The notes under the pieces were generated by a model. That model was given only the letters and a program-made list of their open reading frames with translations, ran no database searches and was not told the origin of the DNA. Of a stretch of 14,103 nucleotides of DNA, positions 4,206 to 10,761 are shown piece after piece. The DNA is taken from the NCBI GenBank assembly GCA_958446945.1, contig CAUCYJ010000044.1:1-14103 (forward strand), written 5' to 3'. How positions within the stretch are numbered: the stretch's first letter is position 1; each line of letters opens with the position of its first letter. The position numbers and the translations under genes were made by a program. Source of the DNA: UBA9414 sp958446945 (lineage in GTDB: Bacteria > Bacillota > Clostridia > Lachnospirales > Lachnospiraceae).

Positions 4206-6803
4206 ATGACAAAACTACGTGTACATGAATTAGCAAAAGAGCTTGATAAAACAAATAAAGAAGTAATGGATGTTCTGAAAGAAAAACAGGTGGATGTAAA
4301 AAGCCATATGAGTACACTTTCAGAAGAAGAGATTGATTTAGTAAAAAAATCTATCGGAGGAGCAAAAGAAGACAGATCAGACGCTCCAAAGAAAAAGAAT
4401 ATCGTTCAGGTGTTCCGTCCGCAAAATACACAGAGCGGCGGAGGTCGTCAGGGAGGACGCCAGCGCCAGAACCAGAACAATAACAATAATGGTAATGCCG
4501 GAAGAAGAAATGATGGAGAGCAGAAATTCCAGAAGAAAGGCCGTCCGGATAATGCACAGGGACGTGACGACAGCCGCCGTGACAACCGCCAGGGAGATAA
4601 CCGTGCAGGACGTCCGACCGGTCAAGGAAGACGTGATGACAGCCGTCGTGACAATCGCCAGGGAGAGAACCGCGGCGAGAGAAGAGATAATTTCCGGGGA
4701 AATGAAAACCGTGGTGAAAAACGCGATGGATTCCGCGGCGATAACAGAAGAGATAATGACCGCAGAGATAATTTCAGAGGAAATGACGGACGTGGCGGAG
4801 ACGGCAGAAGAGACGGCGGACGTCGTGATAACAGTCGCCGTGACAGTATGCCGGCAATTCCGGCACCGGCAGTGGCAGAGCAGAAACCACAGCGTCAGAA
4901 AGCAAAAGATAATTATAAATCCAAAAAAGAGAAAGATTACCGCAATAATAATGAGGAGCAGGAAGAACGGATGTCCAAATTAAGCAAACCGGGCAAGAAG
5001 CAGAGTGCTCCACAGAAACCGCAGCCAAAAGAAGAGAAACAGGAAGAACAGGTAAAAGTAATTACTGTTCCGGAAACAATTACGATTCAGGAACTGGCAG
5101 AAAAAATGAAATTGCAGCCGTCAGCAATCGTGAAGAAACTGTTTATGCAGGGTAAGATTGTGACAGTAAATCAGGAAGTAGATTTTGATACTGCCGAAGA
5201 AATTGCAATGGAATTTGATTGTCTTGTAGAGAAGGAAGAAGTCGTAGACGTGATCGAGGAACTTCTGAAAGAGGAAGAAGAGGACGAAAAGAAAATGAAA
5301 AAACGTCCGCCGGTTGTCTGTGTTATGGGACACGTTGACCATGGTAAAACCTCTCTTCTGGATGCTCTGCGTGATACAAATGTGACAGACCGTGAGGCCG
5401 GAGGTATTACTCAGCATATCGGTGCGTCTGTTGTAACAGTAAACGATGAGAAAATTACATTCCTGGATACACCTGGACACGAAGCATTTACAGCAATGCG
5501 TATGCGTGGTGCATCTTCTACAGATATTGCAATTCTTGTTGTAGCAGCAGATGATGGTGTCATGCCGCAGACAGTAGAGGCGATTAACCATGCAAAAGCA
5601 GCGGGAATTGAGATTGTAGTTGCGATTAATAAGATTGATAAGCCAAGCGCAAATATCGATCGTGTAAAACAGGAACTGACAGAATATGAATTGATTCCGG
5701 AAGATTGGGGCGGAAGTACAATCTTTGTACCGGTTTCTGCTCATACGGGTGAAGGAATTCCGGAATTAATGGAAATGCTCCTTCTGACAGCAGAAATGTT
5801 AGAGTTAAAGGCCAATCCAAACCGCCGGGCAAGAGGTCTTGTGATTGAAGGCGAGCTTGACAAAGGAAAAGGACCGGTTGCCACAGTGCTTGTGCAAAAG
5901 GGTACACTTCGTATTGGTGACTGTATTGCAGCGGGTTCTGCACATGGTAAAGTAAGAGCAATGATGGATGATAAGGGACGCCGTGTGAAAGAGGCAGGAC
6001 CTTCTGTTCCAGTTGAAATTCTCGGACTTGATGATGTGCCAAATGCCGGAGAGGTATTTGTCGGATGTAAAAATGAAAAAGAAGCAAGAAGTTTCGCTGA
6101 AACATTTATTGCACAGAATAAAGCGAAACTGCTTGATGAGACAAAAGCGAAAATGTCTCTGGATGATCTGTTTAATCAGATTCAGGCAGGAAATGTTAAA
6201 GAGCTTGGCGTTGTCATCAAGGCAGATGTACAGGGCTCTGTAGAAGCAATTAAACAGAGTCTGATTAAATTATCAAATGAAGAAGTTGTAATTAAAGTTA
6301 TTCATGGTGGTGTAGGTGCGATCAATGAATCTGACGTAATTCTGGCATCTGCGTCTAATGCAATTGTAATCGGATTTAACGTACGTCCGGATGCAGCTGC
6401 AAAAGATACTGCAGAACGCGAAGGCGTAGATCTTCGTCTCTACCGTGTCATTTATAATATTATTGATGATGTAGAAGCAGCTATGAAAGGTATGCTTGAT
6501 CCAATATTTGAAGAGAAGGTGCTTGGACATGCAGAAGTACGTCAAACATTTAAAGCATCCGGTGTTGGAACGATTGCAGGTTCTTATGTGCTTGATGGTA
6601 TTTTTGAGCGTGACTGCAGTGCAAGAGTGATTCGTGATGGTATTGTAATTTTCGACGGTAAGCTTGCATCTTTGAAACGTTTCAAAGATGATGTAAAAGA
6701 AGTAAAAGCAGGTTTTGAATGTGGATTTGTATTTGAAAAATATAATGATATCAAAGAAGGAGACCAGGTAGAATCTTACAAAATGGTTGAAATTCCGCGA
6801 TAG
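4206..6803 (+). CDS. infB: Translation initiation factor IF-2
   Basis: IF-2 is the GTPase that places fMet-tRNA on the 30S subunit and promotes 50S joining. The 865-residue product has an N-terminal IF2_N domain (~1-52, LRVHELAKELDKTNKEVMDVL) and a long charged, disordered linker (~55-290) rich in Arg, Asp, Asn, Gly and Gln with internal repeats. A second IF2_N domain follows (~295-350, TITIQELAEKMKLQPSAIVKKL). The GTPase domain carries GHVDHGKTS (375-383), DTPGHEAF (421-428), NKID (475-478) and SAHTG (511-515). Domains II, III and the initiator-tRNA-binding C-terminal domain complete it. ATG 4206 follows GAGGAGG (4192-4198) by 7 bases; the upstream in-frame ATG at 4176 lies inside ylxQ with no site of its own and was rejected. 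An internal start at 4971 may give a shorter isoform. Confidence 0.98.
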   Translation: MTKLRVHELAKELDKTNKEVMDVLKEKQVDVKSHMSTLSEEEIDLVKKSIGGAKEDRSDAPKKKNIVQVFRPQNTQSGGGRQGGRQRQNQNNNNNGNAGRRNDGEQKFQKKGRPDNAQGRDDSRRDNRQGDNRAGRPTGQGRRDDSRRDNRQGENRGERRDNFRGNENRGEKRDGFRGDNRRDNDRRDNFRGNDGRGGDGRRDGGRRDNSRRDSMPAIPAPAVAEQKPQRQKAKDNYKSKKEKDYRNNNEEQEERMSKLSKPGKKQSAPQKPQPKEEKQEEQVKVITVPETITIQELAEKMKLQPSAIVKKLFMQGKIVTVNQEVDFDTAEEIAMEFDCLVEKEEVVDVIEELLKEEEEDEKKMKKRPPVVCVMGHVDHGKTSLLDALRDTNVTDREAGGITQHIGASVVTVNDEKITFLDTPGHEAFTAMRMRGASSTDIAILVVAADDGVMPQTVEAINHAKAAGIEIVVAINKIDKPSANIDRVKQELTEYELIPEDWGGSTIFVPVSAHTGEGIPELMEMLLLTAEMLELKANPNRRARGLVIEGELDKGKGPVATVLVQKGTLRIGDCIAAGSAHGKVRAMMDDKGRRVKEAGPSVPVEILGLDDVPNAGEVFVGCKNEKEARSFAETFIAQNKAKLLDETKAKMSLDDLFNQIQAGNVKELGVVIKADVQGSVEAIKQSLIKLSNEEVVIKVIHGGVGAINESDVILASASNAIVIGFNVRPDAAAKDTAEREGVDLRLYRVIYNIIDDVEAAMKGMLDPIFEEKVLGHAEVRQTFKASGVGTIAGSYVLDGIFERDCSARVIRDGIVIFDGKLASLKRFKDDVKEVKAGFECGFVFEKYNDIKEGDQVESYKMVEIPR
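4561..4672 (+). repeat. Tandem-type repeat in the IF-2 linker (14-residue unit, 69-base period)
   Basis: Bases 4561-4603 and 4630-4672 match at 39 of 43 positions. Both encode RDDSRRDNRQG(D/E)NR, at residues 120-133 and 143-156. Three of the four differences are silent and the fourth swaps Asp for Glu, so the peptide seems to be under selection. Looser copies (RRDNFRGN, RRDNRRDN types) continue to about 4850. The C-rich third positions raise the local GC and open a long false reading frame in the +1-shifted frame. Confidence 0.8.
4960..4973 (+). promoter_or_regulatory. Possible internal ribosome binding site and start for a short IF-2 isoform
   Basis: AGGAAG (4960-4965) stands 5 bases before an in-frame ATG at 4971 (Met256, reading MSKLSKPGKK). 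A GAGGAG lies slightly further upstream. Starting here would skip the first IF2_N domain and the repeat linker, giving about 610 residues that begin before the second IF2_N domain. Internal infB starts are known in E. coli and B. subtilis; use of this one is inferred. Confidence 0.35.
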
Positions 6804-6821
6804 TGAAAAGGGGAAATCTGA

Positions 6822-7223
6822 ATGAGAAAAAACAGCGTTAAGAATACAAGGGTAAATGCGGAAGTACATCGCGAGCTTTGCAGTATTTTAAGAGATGGGA
6901 TCAAAGATCCGAGAGTAGCCCCAATGACATCAGTTGTAGCAGTAGAAGTAGCACCGGATCTGAAAACATGTAAGGCCTATATCAGTGTATTGGGAGATGA
7001 AAAAGCCCAGGAAGATACGCTGAAGGGACTTCAGAGCGCAGAAGGATTTATTCGCCGTGAGTTGGCGCATACATTAAATATGAGAAACACACCGGAGATT
7101 AAGTTTGTACTGGATCAGTCTATAGAATATGGTGTAACTATGTCAAAGAAAATTGATGATGTAACAAAGCATCTGAAACGGGATGAAGTATCAGAGAGTG
7201 GTTCAGAAAGCGGAGATGAATAA
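6822..7223 (+). CDS. rbfA: 30S ribosome-binding factor RbfA
   Basis: RbfA is a small KH-fold protein that binds the 30S subunit near 16S rRNA helix 1 and is needed for 5'-end processing and cold adaptation. The 133-residue product has the usual blocks: KNTRVNAEVHRELCSILRDG, IKDPRVAPMTSVVAVEVAPDL, KAYISVLGDE, and EGFIRRELAHTLNMRNTPEIKF. It ends in a Ser/Glu/Gly-rich tail. ATG 6822 follows AAGGGG (6808-6813) by 8 bases. It lies 18 bases after infB; the ylxP gene that separates infB and rbfA in B. subtilis is absent here. Its stop (7221-7223) lies directly before the nrnA start, which suggests coupling. Confidence 0.96.
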   Translation: MRKNSVKNTRVNAEVHRELCSILRDGIKDPRVAPMTSVVAVEVAPDLKTCKAYISVLGDEKAQEDTLKGLQSAEGFIRRELAHTLNMRNTPEIKFVLDQSIEYGVTMSKKIDDVTKHLKRDEVSESGSESGDE

Positions 7224-7224
7224 T

Positions 7225-8217
7225 ATGTTAAAAGAAATGCTGTGCAATGTAAAAACAGTTGCGATCAGTGGTCATATCCGTCCGGACGGGGACTGTATCG
7301 GTTCCTGTCTGGGGCTTTGCCGCTATCTGAAAGATGAATATCCGCAGATTCAGACGGACGTTTATCTGGAAGAATTCAGACCGGTCTTCCGGTTTCTGAG
7401 TGGTGCAAAAGAAGTTCACCATGACCTTGAGGGAGCTCCGGTATATGATCTCTTTATCGCACTTGACTGTGGAGACAGAGAGCGGCTCGGATTCTCGGTA
7501 AAATTATTTGATGAAGCACGACATACTTTATGTGTGGATCATCACATCAGCAATCAGGCGTTTGCTGAGAAGAACTATATTGTTCCGGATGCCAGTTCGA
7601 CAAGTGAACTTGTGTATCGGCTGACGGAAGGTGTAGGAATCTCTAAGGAAGCAGCAGAAGCATTGTATATGGGCATTGTACATGATACGGGCGTGTTCCA
7701 GTATTCCTGTACAGCTCCTGAGACAATGGAGACAGCGGCGGCGCTAATGAGAACAGGAATTGACGCGCCGCGGATTATTGAAGAAACCTTTTTTCAGAAA
7801 ACATATGAACAGAACCGGATACTTGGGAAAATGCTGTTTGACAGCAAATTATATATGGAGGAACGCTGTATTGCCGTATCATTGTCTATAGAAGAAATGA
7901 AAAAGTTTCATGTAACGGCAAAAGATGTAGATGGTGTTGTCAGCCAGCTTCGTAATACAAAAGGGGTAGAACTTGCAGTCTTTTTGTATGAAGTTGCGCC
8001 GGGCGAATACAAGGCAAGCCTTAGATCTTCTGATAGGATTGATGTAAGCAGGCTCGCAGGAAAGTTTGGCGGGGGCGGGCATAAGAAGGCGTCTGGATTT
8101 AATATGAAAGAGTCGCCGGAAGAGATTATTCGTCTTGTGATAGAGGCAGCGCAGATACAGATTGCGGATTCGCAAGAAGAAACAGTGCCGGAATCCGGCA
8201 CAGCGGAGGAAGCATAA
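7225..8217 (+). CDS. nrnA: Bifunctional oligoribonuclease / pAp phosphatase NrnA (DHH-DHHA1 family)
   Basis: NrnA degrades 2-5 nt nanoRNAs to mononucleotides and, in B. subtilis, also dephosphorylates 3'-phosphoadenosine 5'-phosphate. The 330-residue product has the DHH motifs: GHIRPDGDCIGS (16-27), DCGD (81-84), VDHH (104-107, the signature) and HDTG (153-156). The C-terminal DHHA1 domain carries GGGGHKKASG (282-291), which binds the nucleotide end. All metal-ligand positions look intact. I chose ATG 7225 because CGGAG (7211-7215) is 9 bases before it; ATG 7216 and ATG 7183 in the same frame lie within rbfA and fit worse. The stop overlaps the truB start by one base (TAATG). RbfA-NrnA-TruB order is usual in Firmicutes. 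Confidence 0.95.
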   Translation: MLKEMLCNVKTVAISGHIRPDGDCIGSCLGLCRYLKDEYPQIQTDVYLEEFRPVFRFLSGAKEVHHDLEGAPVYDLFIALDCGDRERLGFSVKLFDEARHTLCVDHHISNQAFAEKNYIVPDASSTSELVYRLTEGVGISKEAAEALYMGIVHDTGVFQYSCTAPETMETAAALMRTGIDAPRIIEETFFQKTYEQNRILGKMLFDSKLYMEERCIAVSLSIEEMKKFHVTAKDVDGVVSQLRNTKGVELAVFLYEVAPGEYKASLRSSDRIDVSRLAGKFGGGGHKKASGFNMKESPEEIIRLVIEAAQIQIADSQEETVPESGTAEEA

Positions 8218-9128
8218 TGTATCACGGAGTTATTAACATTTATAAAGAAAAAGGATTTACATCCCATGATGTTGTTGCAAAGTTGCGGGGAATCCTTAAA
8301 CAGAAAAAGATTGGACATACAGGCACGCTTGACCCAGATGCGGAAGGCGTGCTTCCGGTTTGTCTTGGGAAAGCGACAAAATTATGCGATCTTTTGACAG
8401 AAAAAGATAAAGTATATGAAACGGTACTGCTGTTAGGAAAAAAGACAGATACGCAGGATATTACCGGAACAGTGTTAGAAGAAAAAGATGCATCAGGATT
8501 GACAGAAGAGAGTGTGCAGGAAGCGATTTTTTCCTTCGCTGGAGTGTACAATCAGATTCCGCCAATGTATTCTGCATTGAAAGTGGGCGGAAAAAAACTT
8601 TATGAGCTGGCACGGGAAGGAATTACTGTGGAGCGCAAAGCAAGGCAGGTAACAATCCACAAGATTGTAATCCAGAAGATTGAGTTGCCGAGAGTGTATA
8701 TGGAAGTCAGTTGTTCAAAGGGAACGTATATCCGGACGCTCTGTCATGATATCGGTGAAAAGCTTGGAACCGGCGGCTGCATGGAAAAACTGCTTCGCAC
8801 AAAGGTAGAGAGATTTCAGATAAAAGACAGTATTCATCTGGAAGAAGTCAGAGAATTGGTGCTTTCAGGAGAACTGGAGCAAATACTGATTCCGATTGAT
8901 GAAATGTTTTCCCAGTATAGGAAACTGACTGTTTCAGAACGGTATGAAAAACTTCTGTATAATGGAAATGCGCTACCGGAAAAAACGGCTGGACAGATCA
9001 GCGATTCAGGAGAAATATATCGGATCTATGATCGACAGGGAACATTTATCGGTCTTTATCAGCATGACGAAAAAGGGCAGCAGCTAAAACTGCTCAAAAT
9101 GTTCTGGGACAGAAATGAGAATGGATAA
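8217..9128 (+). CDS. truB: tRNA pseudouridine(55) synthase TruB
   Basis: TruB converts uridine 55 of the tRNA T-arm to pseudouridine and also acts as a tRNA folding chaperone. The 303-residue product shows the family order: GVINIYKEKGFTSHDVVAKL, then GHTGTLDPDAEGVLPVCLG with the catalytic Asp39, then TDTQDITG, PPMYSALKVGGKKLYELAREG, and the SKGTYIRTLCHDIGEKLG block. A smaller C-terminal domain (~230-300) ends the protein. ATG 8217 shares its A with the nrnA stop codon. It is preceded by GGAGG (8205-8209) at 7 bases, so translation is probably coupled to nrnA. ribF follows after 14 bases, the common Firmicute pair truB-ribF. Confidence 0.97.
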   Translation: MYHGVINIYKEKGFTSHDVVAKLRGILKQKKIGHTGTLDPDAEGVLPVCLGKATKLCDLLTEKDKVYETVLLLGKKTDTQDITGTVLEEKDASGLTEESVQEAIFSFAGVYNQIPPMYSALKVGGKKLYELAREGITVERKARQVTIHKIVIQKIELPRVYMEVSCSKGTYIRTLCHDIGEKLGTGGCMEKLLRTKVERFQIKDSIHLEEVRELVLSGELEQILIPIDEMFSQYRKLTVSERYEKLLYNGNALPEKTAGQISDSGEIYRIYDRQGTFIGLYQHDEKGQQLKLLKMFWDRNENG

Positions 9129-9142
9129 AAGAGGAAAAACAG

Positions 9143-10090
9143 ATGCAGTGTATAGTAGATTTGGAAGACTATCAGGAAACGTGCGGCGCTGCAATCACAT
9201 TGGGAAAATTTGATGGACTGCATCGGGGACATCAGATTCTGCTTCGAAAAGTAAGAGCATATGCTGAAGCAGAGGCACTAAAGAGTGTGGCATTTGTTTT
9301 TGATATGTCGGTATTTTATCAGAAAATGAAAAAAGAATATCAAGTGCTGATGACGAAGGAAGAACGCAGGGAACAGCTGAAAGGACGAATTGATTATCTG
9401 GTGGAGTGTCCGTTTACAGATGAGATTCGTACGATGGATGCAGAAGTATTTATTCGAGACATTCTTGTGGGGAAATTCCATGCGAAACGGATCGTAGTTG
9501 GAACAGATTATTTTTTCGGCTATCAAAAACAGGGAAACTACAGACTTCTGGAACAGTGTCAGGATAAATATGGCTATCAGGTCGAGGTAGTGGAAAAACT
9601 CTGGTATATTGACCGGGAAATCAGCAGTACCTACCTAAGAGAAGAAGTGTCAGCGGGGAGAATGAATGCTGTGGCAAAGATGCTCGGACATCCTTACCGG
9701 ATACTCGGAACAGTGGAACACGGAAGGGAATTAGGAAGAAAACTCGGTATCCCGACGATGAATGTACCAATCAGCGAAGAGAAACTGCTTCCGCCGAATG
9801 GAGTATATGCAGCACAGGCTCATATGAACGGAATATGGTACAGTGGAATTGCCAACATTGGAAGGAAGCCTACTGTAGAGCAAAACGGAGCTGTGCTGGC
9901 AGAAATCCATTTATTTGATTTCTCCGGAGATGCCTATGGCAGCAGAATTGAAATTGATCTGTATGATTTCCGCAGATCAGAGAAGAAATTCGATTCTATT
10001 GAAGAACTGAAAAGCTGTATGCAGAAGGATATCGCATATGGAAAGCGTTATTTTTGTACTGCAGGGAAACAGATGGAAGACTGTGTGTGA
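9143..10090 (+). CDS. ribF: Bifunctional riboflavin kinase / FAD synthetase RibF
   Basis: RibF phosphorylates riboflavin to FMN and adenylates FMN to FAD. The 315-residue product has the N-terminal nucleotidyltransferase domain (~1-175) with LGKFDGLHRGHQ (20-31; HxGH-type site), VVGTDYFFGYQKQGN, and ISSTYLREEVSAGR closing the domain. The C-terminal riboflavin kinase domain has GRELGRKLGIPTMNV (194-208), PPNGVYAA, GIANIGRKPTV and a conserved Glu in EIHLFDF. ATG 9143 follows GAGG (9131-9134) by 8 bases. It appears to be the last gene of the rimP operon: an independent promoter for rpsO lies 31 bases downstream. No terminator was seen after it, so read-through into rpsO is possible. Confidence 0.96.
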   Translation: MQCIVDLEDYQETCGAAITLGKFDGLHRGHQILLRKVRAYAEAEALKSVAFVFDMSVFYQKMKKEYQVLMTKEERREQLKGRIDYLVECPFTDEIRTMDAEVFIRDILVGKFHAKRIVVGTDYFFGYQKQGNYRLLEQCQDKYGYQVEVVEKLWYIDREISSTYLREEVSAGRMNAVAKMLGHPYRILGTVEHGRELGRKLGIPTMNVPISEEKLLPPNGVYAAQAHMNGIWYSGIANIGRKPTVEQNGAVLAEIHLFDFSGDAYGSRIEIDLYDFRRSEKKFDSIEELKSCMQKDIAYGKRYFCTAGKQMEDCV

Positions 10091-10120
10091 TACAGAGAGT
10101 AAGTGTGAGAAAAATAAGAC

Positions 10121-10150
10121 TTGACAAATAAATATGTGGCATGTTAAGAT
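10121..10150 (+). promoter_or_regulatory. Promoter of rpsO
   Basis: A perfect -35 TTGACA (10121-10126) and TAAGAT (10145-10150) are separated by 18 bases, with TG at 10142-10143 forming an extended -10. Transcription would start near 10157, leaving an 88-base leader before rpsO. Confidence 0.75.
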
Positions 10151-10163
10151 GTCCAAGTATGAG

Positions 10164-10205
10164 TAAGCCGGTGTTCAGTAGACGGATCACTCCGACCGCT
10201 GCTTA
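10164..10205 (+). promoter_or_regulatory. Structured rpsO leader, candidate S15 autoregulatory element
   Basis: Nested pairing is visible: TAAGC (10164-10168) with GCTTA (10201-10205), CGGT (10169-10172) with ACCG (10195-10198) leaving a CT bulge, and an inner hairpin CGGA (10183-10186) with TCCG (10191-10194) closed by TCAC. Bases 10173-10182 stay unpaired. S15 leaders that copy the 16S S15 site are known in several phyla, including Firmicutes; membership here is inferred from position and fold. Confidence 0.5.
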
Positions 10206-10244
10206 ATGCCAGGTGTGAATTAGATAAAAGGAGGAATTGTGACA

Positions 10245-10511
10245 ATGATCGCAAAAGAAAAGAAACAGGCTATTATCAAAGAATATGGAAGATGTGAAGG
10301 TGATACAGGTTCACCGGAAGTTCAGGTTGCTATTCTTACAGCAAGAATCAACGAACTGACAGATCACTTCAAAGCTAACCCGAAGGATCATCATTCAAGA
10401 AGAGGTCTTTTAAAGATGGTTGGACAGAGAAGAGGTCTTCTTGCATACTTAAAAGAAGTAGATATTGAAAGATATCGTTCTCTGATCGAACGTCTTGGAT
10501 TAAGAAAGTAA
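10245..10511 (+). CDS. rpsO: Small ribosomal subunit protein S15 (uS15)
   Basis: S15 is a primary 16S rRNA-binding protein of the 30S central domain, contacting the three-way junction of helices 20-22. The 88-residue product matches the family's usual length with EGDTGSPEVQVAILTARINELTDH and KDHHSRRGLLKMVGQRRGLLAYL, ending RYRSLIERLGLRK. I chose ATG 10245 (MIAKEKKQ) because AAGGAGG ends at 10234, giving a 10-base spacer; the in-frame GTG at 10239 would be only 4 bases away. It is a single-gene unit with its own promoter, structured leader and strong terminator. pnp follows, as is common. Confidence 0.98.
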   Translation: MIAKEKKQAIIKEYGRCEGDTGSPEVQVAILTARINELTDHFKANPKDHHSRRGLLKMVGQRRGLLAYLKEVDIERYRSLIERLGLRK

Positions 10512-10528
10512 TCATAGAGATGATAAGG

Positions 10529-10558
10529 AAAGCGCTGGCGGATGCCGGCGCTTTTTCT
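10529..10558 (+). terminator. Rho-independent terminator of rpsO
   Basis: AAAGCGCTGGC (10529-10539) pairs with GCCGGCGCTTT (10544-10554), an 11-bp stem with one G-U pair and the loop GGAT. A T-run to 10556 follows. It is strong and GC-rich, so most rpsO transcripts should not reach pnp. Confidence 0.92.
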
Positions 10559-10613
10559 AATAGAATTCCGGCATAAAGAGGATTTGGTTTTGCCAAGAAA
10601 TTCATATTGTAAA

Positions 10614-10642
10614 TTGCATGTTTTTATTAAGTGTGATATACT
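10614..10642 (+). promoter_or_regulatory. Promoter of pnp (extended -10)
   Basis: TATACT (10637-10642) matches five of six, with TG at 10634-10635 forming an extended -10. A weak -35 TTGCAT (10614-10619) lies 17 bases upstream. Transcription from near 10649 would give a leader of about 113 bases that contains the long hairpin at 10664-10732. Confidence 0.65.
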
Positions 10643-10663
10643 AAATGAGATTGTGATCAGACA

Positions 10664-10732
10664 GAACACCCGAGACCACTGAAAAGTATATTTGAAAAAT
10701 ATATTTTTCAGTAGTTTCGGTTATGGCTGTTC
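10664..10732 (+). promoter_or_regulatory. Long hairpin in the pnp leader, candidate RNase III site for PNPase autocontrol
   Basis: The core is ACTGAAAAGTATATT (10678-10692) pairing with AATATATTTTTCAGT (10698-10712): 15 bp with one G-U, loop TGAAA. After one C/A mismatch, 10670-10676 pairs with 10714-10720 (7 bp, one G-U). After an internal loop, GAACA (10664-10668) pairs with TGTTC (10728-10732). No T-run follows, so it is not a terminator. The pnp ribosome binding site at 10749 lies outside the stem. In E. coli, RNase III cuts a comparable pnp leader stem and PNPase then represses its own mRNA; the same here is inferred. Confidence 0.6.
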
Positions 10733-10761
10733 GCAAGAAAGAGAATTTAAGGAGAGAATAT

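Noticed and set aside
4489..4983. 164-residue plus-strand ORF within infB
   Set aside because: It is a shifted frame of the Arg/Asp/Asn repeat linker. The repetitive codons remove stops in this frame, the peptide is low complexity, and the infB frame explains the region fully.
5121..5744. 207-residue antisense ORF across the IF-2 GTPase domain
   Set aside because: It is opposite a highly conserved coding region, has a Cys/Asn/Arg/Phe-rich composition typical of antisense shadows, and shows no recognisable domain. The same reasoning removes antisense frames across rimP, nusA, rbfA, nrnA, rpsO, pnp and spoIIIAA.
10585..10598. Short TTGG / CCAA hairpin between the rpsO terminator and the pnp promoter
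   Set aside because: Only 4 bp with a 5-base loop and upstream of the predicted pnp transcription start; no support for a function.
10723..10761. Upstream start of pnp at ATG 10723
   Set aside because: It lies within the leader hairpin with no ribosome binding site. ATG 10762 has AAGGAGAG and gives the normal PNPase N-terminus MFKKFEMELAGR.
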